Below are positions 46,859 to 58,535 of a DNA stretch of 64,000 nucleotides, one piece after another. This DNA is from Chionoecetes opilio (Eukaryota; Arthropoda; Malacostraca; Decapoda; Majidae): positions 124,001-188,000 of the forward strand of contig JACEEZ010020909.1 of NCBI GenBank assembly GCA_016584305.1, written 5' to 3'. A model generated the notes under the pieces. The model was not told the DNA's origin, searched no databases, and saw only the letters and a program-made list of their open reading frames with translations. The stretch's first letter is position 1; every line of letters begins with the position of its first letter. A program made the translations under genes and the position numbers.

Positions 46859-47455
46859 TTTATTTCATTTTGCTAACATTATCTTATATGTAGGTATGGT
46901 CTATTGTAATTTATTTATGTTCATGATATGCAACAATGTCTCATGATTGCGATAGTAGGCACAGTTTTCCTAAATATTATCTAGTGGCTTGATAATGGAC
47001 TATAACAGTGAGCTGACCTGCCATCTGGTAGCCGTCTGGGAACCTCCCGTCAGCTCCAGGACGTCGGGTCAAGGGGTGTCAGGCTAGACTTATTTTCCAT
47101 TATTCCCTACCAAACCAGCTACAATTAAGTGTTGTCATGGTCAACATAGGTTTATGCAAAATGAAAATATACGAGTTTTACAGTATTCATGGCGTTATAA
47201 TGAGGATTGTTGGCAAAATAGAAGCATTCGACCACGTGTGTCCTACAACATTCTACTAAATACTGTAGAGGAATGCTTCAAGGTGGGTGTATGGGTAAAT
47301 AATACCTGCTCTTTGCATGCATGAAGGTAATATTTACCCGGGCAAAGTGGCGGTGTGTCGCCACGGAGGTGATGTGAGGGTGGCATGAGGTGGGGAACGG
47401 CGGTAGCGACCACGCAGTTCTCGTCCATTATTACCTAAAAAAACATTCATGTTAA
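46859..47455. other. Unassigned AT-rich then GC-rich sequence
   Basis: No recognised element or coding stretch. Becomes CpG-rich from about 47330. Confidence 0.4.
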
Positions 47456-47457
47456 GG

Positions 47458-48575
47458 ACATATGAGGCGCGCCGCGGCAGAAGGGTACTAACCGCCACCG
47501 CGGCCAAAAATGAGATTTTTACATCGACAGAGATCTGAATTCCTGCTCTACAGGATGGTGGAGTTAGCATCCTTCTTCCGACATTTCCATTAGGTCGAAA
47601 GTCCTATTGTTTACAAAGAGATTTTCTGGTTCGATTACTTGGAACACGTGAAGGCAGGGAGCGCTGTGGCAGAAGGGACCTAACTCCACACGCGCTCAAC
47701 CAGCCAATGGGAGATGAGACTCACTCCGTAACGTCAGAGCGTTGAGCCAATGAGAGCGTCGGATCGCCACCACTGCCGCCTTCCTTCCCTCCCTCCCTCC
47801 TTTCCCTCCCAACGCAGAGAAAGCAACGAGTGCTTTCTCTGGATTTACGCATTACTTTTGCCATTATCATGGATTATTCCAGCAGTGACAATAGTGCCAG
47901 TGAAAATCCTCCTGTGTTTGGCGTTCCGTGAGGGCTACCTACTGAAGTCAGATTACGAGGCTGACAGCGAGAACATCACCGAGGTCAGACTGCAGAAGGG
48001 ACGGGCAGCCTGGTCCCGTAAGGTGTTTGACCTCTCCGCCCCCCGCCTCCCCAAGCACTACAGCCGCCCCTTAGCCCTTAAAAAGGAAATAGTGCGTGAC
48101 CTTCAGTACCTCCTCGACCTCATGCCTGTCAACAAAGAAACCTTCTACAACTACATAATCGACGCACACACAGTTGGCCTAACCGAAGACGTCCCACCTG
48201 ACGAGGACCCCGATGACCTGGACGAGCTGTTGGAGTACGAGTAAAAGCATGGAGGGTGGGGTGGGAGGGTTGAGGGGAAGGGAGAGGGGCGGGGGAAATG
48301 AAAGTAGAAGTCAAGACTCAGCTGTCTACGCATGGATGGGTGAATAGAAAGAAAAAAAATCTGTACCAATAATAATTTGTTATTAGATTTTTTTTTTCTA
48401 CATCAAATGAAAGCTGAGTTCCTCAGCTTTTATTTGATATACAACACTTCATTCTAACTCAAACTGTTTTTGAGCTAATCATTCCCAAACATTCCCAATC
48501 TTTAACTGCTTTTTCTGACGAATATGGATTTTGTTGCATAGTACCCTTCTGCCGCGGCGCGCCTCTTATGTTGTG
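47458..48575. mobile_element. GC-rich TIR element of unknown class
   Basis: GAGGCGCGCCGCGGCAGAAG followed by GGTACTA near 47464, repeated in inverse near 48543-48570 (27 bp identical core; flanking ACATA(T/A) also matches). A weaker third copy of the GCGG.AGAAGG motif lies at 47663. Between the ends are two CCAAT boxes (47704-47708, 47747-47751), a CT-rich stretch and a reading frame with GC-rich codon use. No clear target duplication could be fixed. It does not resemble T1-T15. Confidence 0.6.
47869..48244 (+). pseudogene. Unrecognised ~120-codon protein in the GC-rich TIR element, one frameshift
   Basis: ATG at 47869 opens MDYSSSDNSASENPPVFGVP and stops at 47929. The frame 47750-48244 takes over at the same place and reads EGYLLKSDYEADSENITEVR, then LPKHYSRPLALKKEIVRDLQ, YLLDLMPVNKETFYNYI and an acidic end PDEDPDDLDELLEYE. 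The acidic N-terminus, basic centre (KK..VRDL..LL..MP) and acidic tail look like one small protein broken by a frameshift near 47927, or using a shifted frame. Family not recognised; a transposon-encoded accessory protein or captured fragment is possible. Confidence 0.45.
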
Positions 48576-49249
48576 ATCCATTCACAATATCGTCAGTTAT
48601 CGTAATTAATTGATGGCTTTCATTCGACGGTACACTTTCGTTGTTGTGGGTTTGTTTACAAGTTATCTCAGCTGTGAGCGGGCAAGCTCTGACCGATGTG
48701 ACGATGAGTGACCTCCAAGATGCCTCGGAACCCCTCGCCCCCTGTACATAATCCCTATTAGATTTAAGGTAAGCAACAATATGCCTATTTCATCATTTCT
48801 ATGCATAACTTATCATTTATATATGTTTTGATGTGCATGGGTGTGAATGAGTATAAAATTTAATGTACAGGTATGCAAGGGAGGACCGATCGACCAATAT
48901 AAATTTTTCCCATAGGTTATGTGTTTCACATAGAGCGAATTCACATAAAATGACCTGGTTTATCGACCAATTTATCGTTTTATGTAGGACCCTAGTGTAT
49001 ATGTATATCAGTTTCCAATAAAACTTTTCTTTCTCCGTCTTATGGCCATTTTTCTTTCATTTCAACCAAAAAAAATTATTATTCAGCCCTCTCTTTTTTG
49101 TTCACACCACTCTTAATCCATACCATATTATATTCATCAATGTCCTTTAACTTTCCAGTACTTTGTAGAACCCCAGTAGCTGCCATCTGTGATTTAATCA
49201 AATTTTGAATTGTCTTTTTTCCACCTTCAACATACTTTCCTAGTCTTTG
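48576..49249. other. Unassigned AT-rich sequence
   Basis: No coding or transposon features recognised, apart from a short - strand open frame (49282-49079) in the mariner flank. Confidence 0.35.
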
Positions 49250-50412
49250 TAGGATGACCCAAAAATATCTCCCACATATCAAAAAGCTTTAGCACTCGCA
49301 GTAGTGAGGCGGGAGTCGCGTGGCTAGGGTCTGTTGGTAGCCCAACCCGAACCATCCTCAGTCGCCAACATGGCGTGGTCGGGAGCACACTGTGCGTTCG
49401 CTGTCGAAGCGTTCTCCACAAACAACCGTTCTGTGATCACCGTACATAGGGCCTTTCGAAGGAGTTTCAGTATTCCACAGAACCAAAACATTCCAGATCG
49501 GTAAACCATCTTGCAATGTAGTTGCTGTAGGGATGTCATGGGAAACTGCAAGGAAAATCTTACACAAAAGATCTCCATTTCCATCCATACAAAATGATGG
49601 ATGTGCAAGAACTTAATGCGAAAGACTGGATAATCCGTAGGGAGTTATGGGAGAATATTCTGCAATGTGTTACGGAGGAAGCTGTTCTCTTGTCCAGTGA
49701 AGAAGCTCATTTTAATTTGAGCGACTGTTAAAAAATATAATTTCCGCAATTGGTCTGAAGACAACCCTCGCATGCTACACGAAAGACCGTTGCACTCCGA
49801 TCGAGTGACTGTGTGGTGCGCTGTTGTCGATGTTGGCATCGTGGGTCCTTATTTCTTTGAAGAGGGTGGTGTAACTGTTACCGTAACTTCTGACCGTTAC
49901 ATTGAAATGCTCGAAAACTTTCTAAGGCCACAACTATCACCTTGAGCTTGAAGAATGCAATATGTGGTTTCAGCAAGATGGAGCTACAGCTCGAAGATCA
50001 TTGCAAGTGCCGAGGGAAATTTTTCCGGGTCGGCTGATCTCGCTGCATGGCGATGTTAGGTGGCCGGTCCGTTCCCCAGACCTCGCCTCTTGTGATTTTT
50101 TTCTGTGGGGCCACCTTAAATCACGAGTGTATACTCATCGACCCCAAACTCTTGAAGCCCTTAGTAGCTATTTAGCAGAAGATAGCCGCTGTTCCACCCG
50201 ACATGACACGTTGAGCCATGGCAGCCGTCAGAAATCGCCTCCAAGCATATATAGACAATAACGGGCACCATATGGAGGATGTCATCTTTAAAACATGATA
50301 AATAAAAACTATTGAATGAAGTTTCATGTGTGCAAATAATATTTTGATTATCCGTAACCATTTTTGTTTCATTTACCTTTGAAATGTGGGATATTTTTAT
50401 TGGATACCCTGA
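49250..50412 (+). mobile_element. Mariner-type (IS630-like) element with dead transposase
   Basis: TIRs GGATGACCCAAAAATATC at 49252 and inverse GGGATATTTTTATTGGATAC near 50405. Transposase relic on + strand: N-terminus MAWSGAHCAFAVEAFSTNNR at 49370, middle with many stops, then 49962-50130 in frame: MWFQQDGATARRSLQVPREI, FPGRLISLHGDVRWPVRSPD and LASCDFFLWGHLKSRVY. FQQDGA carries the second catalytic Asp and SPDL..CDFFLWG the third of this mariner group. Several frameshifts and stops; about 1.16 kb. Confidence 0.87.
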
Positions 50413-50414
50413 TA

Positions 50415-51261
50415 TTAATTGATATTAATTCATCAATTTCTTCTTCGAGCTCATAAACTTCTTTATTGAAGAATGATCATTTCTTTAACCCTACTACCCT
50501 CTTCCCTTTTCCCTTGTGGTCATTGCTAGGTTATACTTCTCTATCATTCCATAAATGCTAGGTTATGCTTTTCTTTCATTCCATAAGCAATTGTGTATTT
50601 CTATTTGTCCATCACATTTCTTATTACGTCTTCTCTCTTTTTCGGTACATTGATTATTATCTCTCTTGTTCTGACTGATTTTTACGGTCTTCTTGTTGCC
50701 CCACAATTATTTTCCTAAGCTTTGTATCTTTTTCTTCCTGTGTTGTGTTCTATCCTTCCTGAACTTTCTGGGTCCTTCTAAAGTTCTCATGTTGTTCCTT
50801 CTTCCCTACATCCTTGTCAAGTTTTGTCAAGTTAAGTTTTCAACTGTTAACTTTTCAATCTCCCTTGTCAGACCCTTTATTTCTTCCTCTTCTCCCCGTA
50901 GCCTTCTTTCTTCTTTTCTTGCTCGTCATTCCTTCTCTTTAACTTCATCACCTCACTGCAATCCATTCACTGTTGTTTTGATTTTTTCCATACCTCATGA
51001 CACATTGGCATCAGTATCTTTTTCCACTGCTTTATGTTGTTAATACCTCCTTTGTTAACATCTTTCATAGTGCCTTCAATCATATCACCTTGTGTCTCCA
51101 GGGTTTCCTCTAGACTTTACAACTTAAAAAGATCCTCCCCATTTCATTAACACCAGCAAATGTCTCCCTTATTTTCCTGAAATTTGGACTCATGACCAAC
51201 TCTTTAATTAAATGATACATATGCATTCTTTACAGTGGCCTCTCATGCCTTTCCCGCCTTC
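50415..51261. other. CT-rich intron sequence
   Basis: Strongly pyrimidine-biased; some short open frames without motifs. Confidence 0.35.
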
Positions 51262-53535
51262 TTGTGTATGTGTGTGTGTATAAAACCAGTTGTGATATGC
51301 AGGAAATGAGTTATACTTGTGGGGTCCCGCCTCCGTATCGCATTTTGTCGATCTAAACTTTAATATCATGAATATTTGTGGCATTTAATATATCATTGTA
51401 TAGGTTATTCCATACATCAATACATCTAGTGGCGGCTCGTGATAAAATACAATGGAGGGACTGCAAGCTGCACACAACAGTAGGATACACAAATTTGACC
51501 TACCTCAGTAATGAGTTGTAGTTGATATTCACAGATTTCAGAGCATGGTAGTAGTGGTGGTGATAGACAGGATGGTGAGGATGATAGTGTTGGTGGTAGA
51601 AGGGATGACTGAGGTGGTGAGCTCATCTCAGCAGCTGCACCATCTTAAGTTTGGGCAATGAGATTGTGTGGACAATTACCAATTAAAGTTTGGAGCTTTA
51701 TAAGTAACACTTGATAAGGCTTCTGCTGTCTGATTGATAGGGTTAAAAAATCCGTTGAATCTCTCAACGGGCTTCCCTTGTAGCTCATTCCTTAGAACAA
51801 TTACCATGTGTTTTATCGTAAATATCCGTTGTCTAATCACACATAACTGCCAAATAATTTGCATTCTTTACTTGTTCCTTGATCTTAAATTTGCAGATTT
51901 CCAACATAGATTTTAAAAGTTAATTCTGTATTGTTTTAAATGTTCCTTTAACTGTAGTAGTCCTTAAATGAGCATCTAAGCTAGAATCTAGTTCACAGGC
52001 AAAATCAATTAAACCACGAAATACTCCCGTATTCTTGGAACTCGTCGTTTCATCATGTCCTCTAAGAGAGAGTTCAAATTTTCCACAAAATGTTCCACAG
52101 TATATGATTTTGGATAACACACCTCTGTTTTTTCTTACTTGTTCATTGTGTTTCGCAACTGAAAGCTTGCATGCTGTGTCAATCTGAGCTGCATTGTTCA
52201 CTTTAACCAGCAACGGTAAATTAATAATGTTATTCATATGTTTGGCTGACTGCTAATGTTTAACTATTTTCTGTGGTAAATGCCTCAAGTTAGTCGCCAC
52301 TTTTCGTCCATGCCGATTCCCCACCAGACAATAAGCATGGAAAGCAGAATAAAGCATTTGCCTTGTCACAAGCATAGACCTATTCACATTTCTGATAAAG
52401 ACTAATGTTATATTGGCGTGTATATTCTTTGCTCCTGCTTGTACTGTTCTGTTGAATGGATAAAACTGGAGTAGGTCTTCCTCTTGCTTTGATTTCATTC
52501 TTTTCATTTAATATCAGGTGGGAAAAGTTTATATTTTGCAAATACTTCACTCGATTTGCCATCGTCATACGGTAATTAAAGAAAGCACGATTTAACCACA
52601 CCGTCCACATGCAATGTAAACATGAGACTGAGCTGCACCGACTGCAGCTCATTGTTTTCAGATGAGGCGCGACGGCAGCTCCAATTAATAACAGACATGA
52701 ATCGTACAGCAAATGTGAAAGTAAAAAAATTTGGTCTAGTTTTAATGAAATTTCACTTATTAATGTATTTGAAATAATTAAATAACATATCATGACTTTA
52801 TTATGATACATTTGTTAGTAATGTATCATTCTGCTGTTTCTCTTAAGGAATCATACACCTGGCAGTGAGTGTCTGAGGGGATTGCCACTCTGCAGCCCTA
52901 GGCACAAGCCGCCACTGAATACATCAATACAGGAAACCGTACTTTTTAAAATCCTTCAAGCATCTTGTCTTCATAAGCTTCTTTTTTTTTCCTCTTGTGT
53001 TTCGTGCATCTCTCACATATGTATCTTCTTTGTCAACTCTCTCCATTCCCTTCTTTGCTCCATACAGTGCTACCATCTCCTCTTGCTCTTCTTTTTTCCA
53101 GTGATGTCAATCACAATTTTTTCAACTTCTCATATGTCAAATCTACCAGACAAGGAACAATCTTCCTGGCTGCTCTTTGTATGTATTTTATTTTATTTTA
53201 TGTAATTCTTCTTGTATGAAACCACACCACCATATCATATTCCAATCTAGGGTGGATCATTGCCACAATTAACTTCTTAAACATATCCTTATCCATAAAA
53301 ACAAAAGTCCCTTCTGATATTTTTTAGGAGCTTATATCCTATTAAGCATCAACTATCCTATTAATGTGTGTCTTTGATGACAAGTTGTTTTACATTGTTA
53401 CTCTATGGTCCTTCTCTTAATTCACTTTAGTAATAGTTTCATTTCCTTATGTTTAGCTACATCTTATCCTCTTTGTACTCGTACCAAACTTTGATATTTT
53501 GTACTTTTTTGCATGAAATTCCAATTCCTACTTCT
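51262..53535 (-). repeat. CR1-like LINE 3' end, - strand, split by a hAT element
   Basis: Right-to-left reading: 53535-52926 then 51426-51262. Same 3' layout as LINE C (tail region ACCAGTTGTGATATGCAGGA, and the GTGGCATTTAATATATCATT coding end complement). The hAT element at 51427-52917 is inserted in it with an 8 bp duplication. Confidence 0.75.
51427..52917 (-). mobile_element. hAT element with TTF/DUF4371-type transposase remnants
   Basis: TIRs TAGTGGCGGCTCGTG (51427) and CACAAGCCGCCACTG (ending 52917). Both are flanked by AATACATC (51419-51426 and 52918-52925), an 8 bp duplication diagnostic of hAT. - strand pieces: 52237-51920 reads VAKHNEQVRKNRGVLSKIIY, CGTFCG, LSLRGHDETTSSKNTGVFRG, the start of the ZMYM1-like DUF4371 transposase domain. 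51864-51676 reads VIVLRNELQGKPVERFNGFF NP. The dimerisation domain and much of the catalytic core are missing, so it is internally deleted and non-autonomous. Confidence 0.88.
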
Positions 53536-53912
53536 GACTCCATTCATATACAGACATGCCCTCAGTTTTCGAACATAATTCGTTCCCAAAAGTTGTTCTA
53601 AAACCAAATTGTTCTAAAACCGAAACATATTTTTCCAAAAGTAACAGTATAAAATGGATTAATCTGTTCCTGACCCCCAAAATAAAGACCTTTTTACCTT
53701 TTTAGCTGTATTTCATGCAAAAAAATGCCTATAAATGCAATGTAATATTATATTATAACATACCATCTGAATAAAGAATAAAGTTATAAATAAGAAAGAC
53801 ATAAGACACCATGTCCCATGGTGGCTTATGGAATAAAAAAAAGAAAAAGAAATAATGGTAAATTTTTACACTAGGACCGAAATTCCCTACACAATTGGGA
53901 CTCACAATTGTG

Positions 53913-55140
53913 TACCATAGATAACACTTTAGTCGCCAGCTGCAATAATGTCGCCAGCCGCCAAATATTATGAATTATAGCATCACTACTGAAGTGTATG
54001 TGCCACTGAAGATGATACACAGTACAGGGAGGTCCCGTTATACGAGCATTCGGTATACGAGAATCCGATGATACGAGATGTGTAAATTAGGGTCTATTTT
54101 CAATATACGAGATCTAAAATCCAATGATACGACATTCAAACGGGTGAGTAAAATTATCAAGTTTAAAATGCGCGCCATACCACTCCCGGGCTGGATAAAG
54201 GGGGATTTGGTTGACCCCAGTGAGGTCGCCCCTAGCAAGTCGTGACCTGAAGGGTAATTAAGCATATGGCGCGGCCTGACATTTAGGGGTAATTAGCAGG
54301 TGTGCGGCCCCAACCTTGGGACCGCAGTCAGGTCACCCCTAGCAAGGCGTGACCTGAAGGGTAATTAAGCATATGGCGCGGCCTGACCCTTAAGGGTAAT
54401 TAGCAGGTGTGCTGCCCGAGCCTTGGGACCGCTACACTACCTTCTCTTGTATCACGCGGCGTCCCCTACATTACAACGTCTTTTTTGCTTGTTATGCATG
54501 TTTTATGTTTAATTAATGTGCAGTTATGTTATTTTGTGTGCTATTTTCTTTTTCAGAATGCTTTTTCTACAGAATAGGTAGTACAGTGTGGGTAATATAG
54601 ATGCTGTTTGTTTGTTGTGTTTGCTATAGTTTATTTTAGCTTGGAAAAAAAAAAAATCTTTTTTTAATTGATGGAGTCCTGGAACCAAACCTATATTTTA
54701 CCATTAGTTATGTGTTTCGTTATACGAGATTTCGCTTTACGAGTATGCCAGGTGGAACCTAACTGCTCGTAACTTCGGGACCTCCCTGTAGTTTATATCA
54801 TGACTGTATAATCTACCCTATTTCAGTGTTGTTTTATGCTTTGTATCTGCAAGTATATGTTTCACATTTTTGCTACTCTGTTTTTTTCGGGCGACGACGA
54901 CAGCGGAAGGATACTCAGAACATACCTTAGTGTTGGTTGCCACTCTGGTGATATTTTTGTAATTTGTTCATTTATAGCCATAATATGACACAGATGAAGA
55001 CACAAAATGACACAGACTTTCCAGATAGCCCCTTCTAACCTTCCTGAAATCATGGATGTAGAAATGTAAGTATTAATGCCACCACACGTCTGTAAATCGA
55101 AAAAATTGTTGTCCTGGCGACATTAGTGTTATCTTTGGTA
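53913..55140. mobile_element. T11 element, copy 2, split by T1
   Basis: TACCATAGATAACACTTTAG at 53913 and complement ending TAGTGTTATCTTTGGTA at 55140. Interrupted at ACACAGTA by the T1 element; copy 1 has the empty site ACACAGTAGTTTAT at about 22752. Confidence 0.92.
54025..54788. mobile_element. T1 element inside T11 copy 2
   Basis: CAGGGAGGTCCCG at 54025 and complement ending 54788. TA duplicated at 54023-54024 and 54789-54790. Same orientation as the 10476 copy, including the ~107 bp internal duplication. Confidence 0.95.
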
Positions 55141-55600
55141 GGGAGTTTTGGTCCAAGTGTAAAATAATACCGAAATAATGCACAACACAAGATAAATCTT
55201 CAAAATCAAAGAACAGTTCGTAGCGGATGTTTACTAAGTGAGGGCCGCGGCGTGACTGATGGCTGACGCGCACAGTTGCCGAGTAGCTTGTTCGGCAACC
55301 GAGTTATTGTACGGCAACCGGTGCAATAATGAGTTTGAAATTCTGTTCGTGAACCGATTTGTTCGAAAAGGGAGACGTTCGAAACCCGAGGATTGACTGT
55401 ATCTCATCTAAATCTTCTGGTAACAATCTTGTAATCTTCCTCCTACTCCTGCTACCTCCTAATCTTGACATCGTCTGCAATTTAGCTCACATAACTTTTT
55501 AAGCCATCTGCCATATCATTTTTTTATGTAATTCATTAATGTGTAAATGTGTGTGTGCATGCACGTGCATCCTCACAAGACCATTATCTTTTCCTGGCAG

Positions 55601-55729
55601 ATCCTGGAGGAGCCTGCACCAGGGTCTACCAACTATGACCAAGTAACACCCACTGTAGTGAAACCGAGCCATCATGAGACTTATGTGGATCCTCCTCGCC
55701 TCGCTGACATGCTGGAAACGCCTTTTCAG
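55601..55729 (+). CDS. ATP13A3-like: P5B-type ATPase, exon 7 (second LEEP exon)
   Basis: 129 bp, 43 codons, phase 0-0 (acceptor TTTTCCTGGCAG, donor GTTGTA). It encodes ILEEPAPGSTNYDQVTPTVV, then KPSHHETYVDPPRLADMLET and PFQ. It covers the same P5B segment as the exon at 36073: both have LEEP at residues 2-5 and P-T-x-V-(R/K)-P about 20 residues on. W-ILEE is closer to the usual family sequence than W-ELEE. It lies 19 kb downstream of the first LEEP exon, across a transposon-filled intron. The remaining P and N domains and M5-M10 are beyond the window or beyond recognition to its right. Confidence 0.88.
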
Positions 55730-55842
55730 GTTGTAACCCTTTGCTCTCTTTCCTTACTCTTACCAGCCTCTTACCTGAGGCAAGTGCTTCCATATTTTCA
55801 TAGATATCTAATCAGTTTTAGAGCTTGTGTCATACTTATTAG

Positions 55843-55975
55843 GGTTGTACCGGATTGTGTTTTGGCCAGATACCGGATATCCAGCCAGATTACTCCTAGC
55901 CAGATGAGCAAATACTGGATATCCGGCTAATCTGGATGGCCAGATTCGGATGTCCGGCCAGACAATAACAGTCCC
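55843..55975. repeat. Possible hAT-like terminus (GGATATCC sub-repeats)
   Basis: TTAGGGTTGTACCGGATTG followed by repeated (C/T)CGGATATCC(A/G)GCCAGAT motifs. Resembles ends of some hAT elements; no partner end found, so it is a fragment. Confidence 0.4.
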
Positions 55976-57139
55976 GGCCATTTAAACCCATCATGATATA
56001 AAATTTCTTGCCATCAAATGTTAAAATAGTTTTGAGGTGTATCTGCTTCTAAAGAAAAGTTATAAAAAGAAAACAAAAATCTTAAATCTAGTGCCTACTG
56101 CATAGGGCAGAAAGTACAGTATTTAATGAATAAATATTGAATACTTTCACATGTACAAGATTCTGAATGAAAATGCATTATATGGGATTATTAATTAAAT
56201 TGATTGAAAAAAGAGGAATTGCAATCCTCTAGTAACCGGCATCCGCGAGGATTCAGAGGTAACGGCTAAATGGAAATTCCAGATACTTGGAGTACCTATA
56301 TTCCTACAAACGTAAAAAGGAAAAAAATCCCCATGTAATTTAATTCAACCAAACATCTTTACACAGGTACTGTACACTCAGAAATGCATCTCCTGACTAC
56401 AAGTATGTATGAGTCATCTTTTTAATTTTTTTTTTTTTTTTTTTTTTTTGTTGCTTGCCTGGACTAATAGCGTTCCAATGTGAAAAATGTATTCACCTAA
56501 TTCGTAAAGCATCCAAATAGTATCCAATATTTTTCTTTAAAAATATGTTACATGTGAAGTTAATTGTGGCTGTAAAATATCTACCTAATGTTGACAAACG
56601 CCTTACGATTGGCAGCCAGTGTTCCTGAATTTTAATTATAATTAATATTTACAAATTCTTGAGAAAACTACAAAAATCTAAATATTCATTATTGTTTCAT
56701 ATGTATATTTCGTATTTCAGTATATTTTGGTGTATTTTGGTATATTTCAGTATATTTCGGTATTAAGGGACACCCCGTGACGGGGCTTGGGGGAAGAAAC
56801 ACGCCATAATAGCTACCACGGGGCTACAACCCCAATACACTGAGGCAAATTTGCACAAACATATATCCAATTCCTCTTTATAGTGTGTAATTGGAAGATG
56901 AGACATCAAACTATTTTCCTGATACACCAATGTGGCATATCAATGTGATATTATAGATATGCAATGGACTGGTAATTCTGTTTCCTCTGTGATTTATAGA
57001 TACGCAATGGGCTCATAATCATATTTCCTCTGTGATGTATAGATTCGCAGTAGGCTCGTAATCCTGTTTCCTTTGTGATGTATAAATAGATACCTGTTTT
57101 GATATGAACACACAGTAATAATGTGGTTTAGTGATGCAT
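55976..57139. other. AT-rich intron downstream of exon 55601
   Basis: Nothing recognised except the 43 bp tandem repeat at 56953-57081 and a poly-T run (56424-56449). Confidence 0.4.
56953..57081. repeat. 43 bp tandem repeat, 3 units
   Basis: Units start ATAGATATGCAATGG at 56953, ATAGATACGCAATGG at 56996 and ATAGATTCGCAGTAG at 57039, each ending TTTCCT(C/T)TGTGATGT. Confidence 0.85.
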
Positions 57140-57512
57140 TACCGTATTTTACGGCTTATAAGATGCACTTTTTCCCCTAAAAAATACAATGAAAAATACT
57201 CATGCGTCTTCCAAGACGAATGTTGTAGGAGGTTAGCTTAGGTAGCTATTCAATTCCGCCTCTTATATGATGTAACCTCAGTACTTACCTGTTACAAGTA
57301 TTTTGAATACCATAAGATATTCAAATCAACTAATCTGTCCACGCTGTGATGTTTACGACGGTACTGGCGGGAATCGTTTCACCTCGGCAGATTAGCACCA
57401 ACTATCATCTGCTAGTGTTGATGTATAATTTACCACCAGGCTGTCACACGTATCACAAGCTCTTTTCAGTCCTGGAAATTATCTCTCATGGCGAAATCAT
57501 CAAAACAATTTA

Positions 57513-58535
57513 CACAACCCTCGTTTTCCCGGACTAATAGGGGGGAGCACTGGTCCGGGAACCGCAAACGTCCGGGAATCGCAACAGTCCGAGGCCATTA
57601 CCCACCCCTGGACGTTTATCCTACTCTAATATTTACTGTCCGGCAACCGCCAATATCATCTACTGCGCCGCGGACTTTTACGTCACTTTGTTGTTGTTTT
57701 TAAGGCTGCAAGGATCCCTTGGGGAACAATATGAGCCCTGGTGATGTCGTATGATGCTATCACAGGCGCTGTAGTTGACCTGTCTTCCTCAGGAAGGCAC
57801 AGGTGAGGCGGATGACAGCGTGTTGCCGGGAGGGGTGGACGCCAGCCCCGGCAAGCAGGGTGGGCAGGTCACAGGTAGCGACGTTCAGGGTGAGGAGTTG
57901 AGAATGTGGCACTACACAGTGGGAGTGGAAGCACGGACACTGCAGCAGAAAGTGTTCAATAGTCTCAGAGACGTTCCTGCACCAGGGGCAGTGGGGGTCA
58001 GGGGACTGACAGAGGCGGTCAGGCGGTGCAGGTGAACCGTGAGTGTCGTGTGCCCAAATGTAAACAATACGACCGCTGTGCATGCTGCCACATGGCGGGA
58101 GGCTAGCCCCCGCCAGCAGGGTGGGCAGATCATAGGTGGCGACGTTCAGGGTGAGGAGTTGAGAGCGTAGCACTACATTGTGGGAGTGGAAGTGCGGACA
58201 CTGCAGCAGGAAGTGTTCAATAGTCTCAGAGACGTTCCTGCACCAGGGGCAGTGGGGGTCAGGGGACTGACGGAGGTGGTGCAGGTGAACCGTGAGGTTC
58301 TTGTGCCCAAATGTAAACAATACGACCGCTGATCATGCTGCCACCTGGCGGGAGACCCGGAGGCGCAAACACTGACCATGGGTGACAGGAGACGCTCTGA
58401 CCGCCGGACAGCTTTGTCCATTTACGGACTGGACCAGGCATTTGTCCGGGACTCTGACATATCCCCGGACCTCGGATTTTGTCCGGCCAATCCGATATCC
58501 GGGAAATGGAGGTCCGGGAAAACGAGGGTTGTGTG
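57513..58535. mobile_element. T12 element, copy 1
   Basis: CACAACCCTCGTTTTCCCGG at 57513 and complement GGAAAACGAGGGTTGTG ending about 58533. GTCCGG sub-repeats fill both ends. The interior is an amplified LINE C-terminal fragment. Confidence 0.87.
57755..58320 (-). pseudogene. LINE C-terminal zinc-finger segment, two tandem 261 bp units
   Basis: - strand open frame of 186 codons. It has SPDPHCPWCRNVSETIEHFL then LQCPHFHSH twice, once per 261 bp (87-codon) unit. It ends with RLTCAFLRKTGQLQRL, the true C-terminus of the source LINE. CPWC...H...C is the Cys/His knuckle that ends many LINE polyproteins. The frame is kept open by the unit being a multiple of 3; there is no start or RT, so it is captured and amplified, not a gene. 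Confidence 0.7.

Larger units (their letters stand above)
53551..55399. mobile_element. T15 element enclosing T11 and T1
   Basis: CAGACATGCCCTCAGTTTTC at 53551 and complement GTTCGAAACCCGAGGATTGACTG, trimmed here to AACCCGAGGATTGACTG ending 55399; TA on both sides. GTTC(T/G)AAAACC sub-repeats. Contains T11 (53913-55140). Confidence 0.82.
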
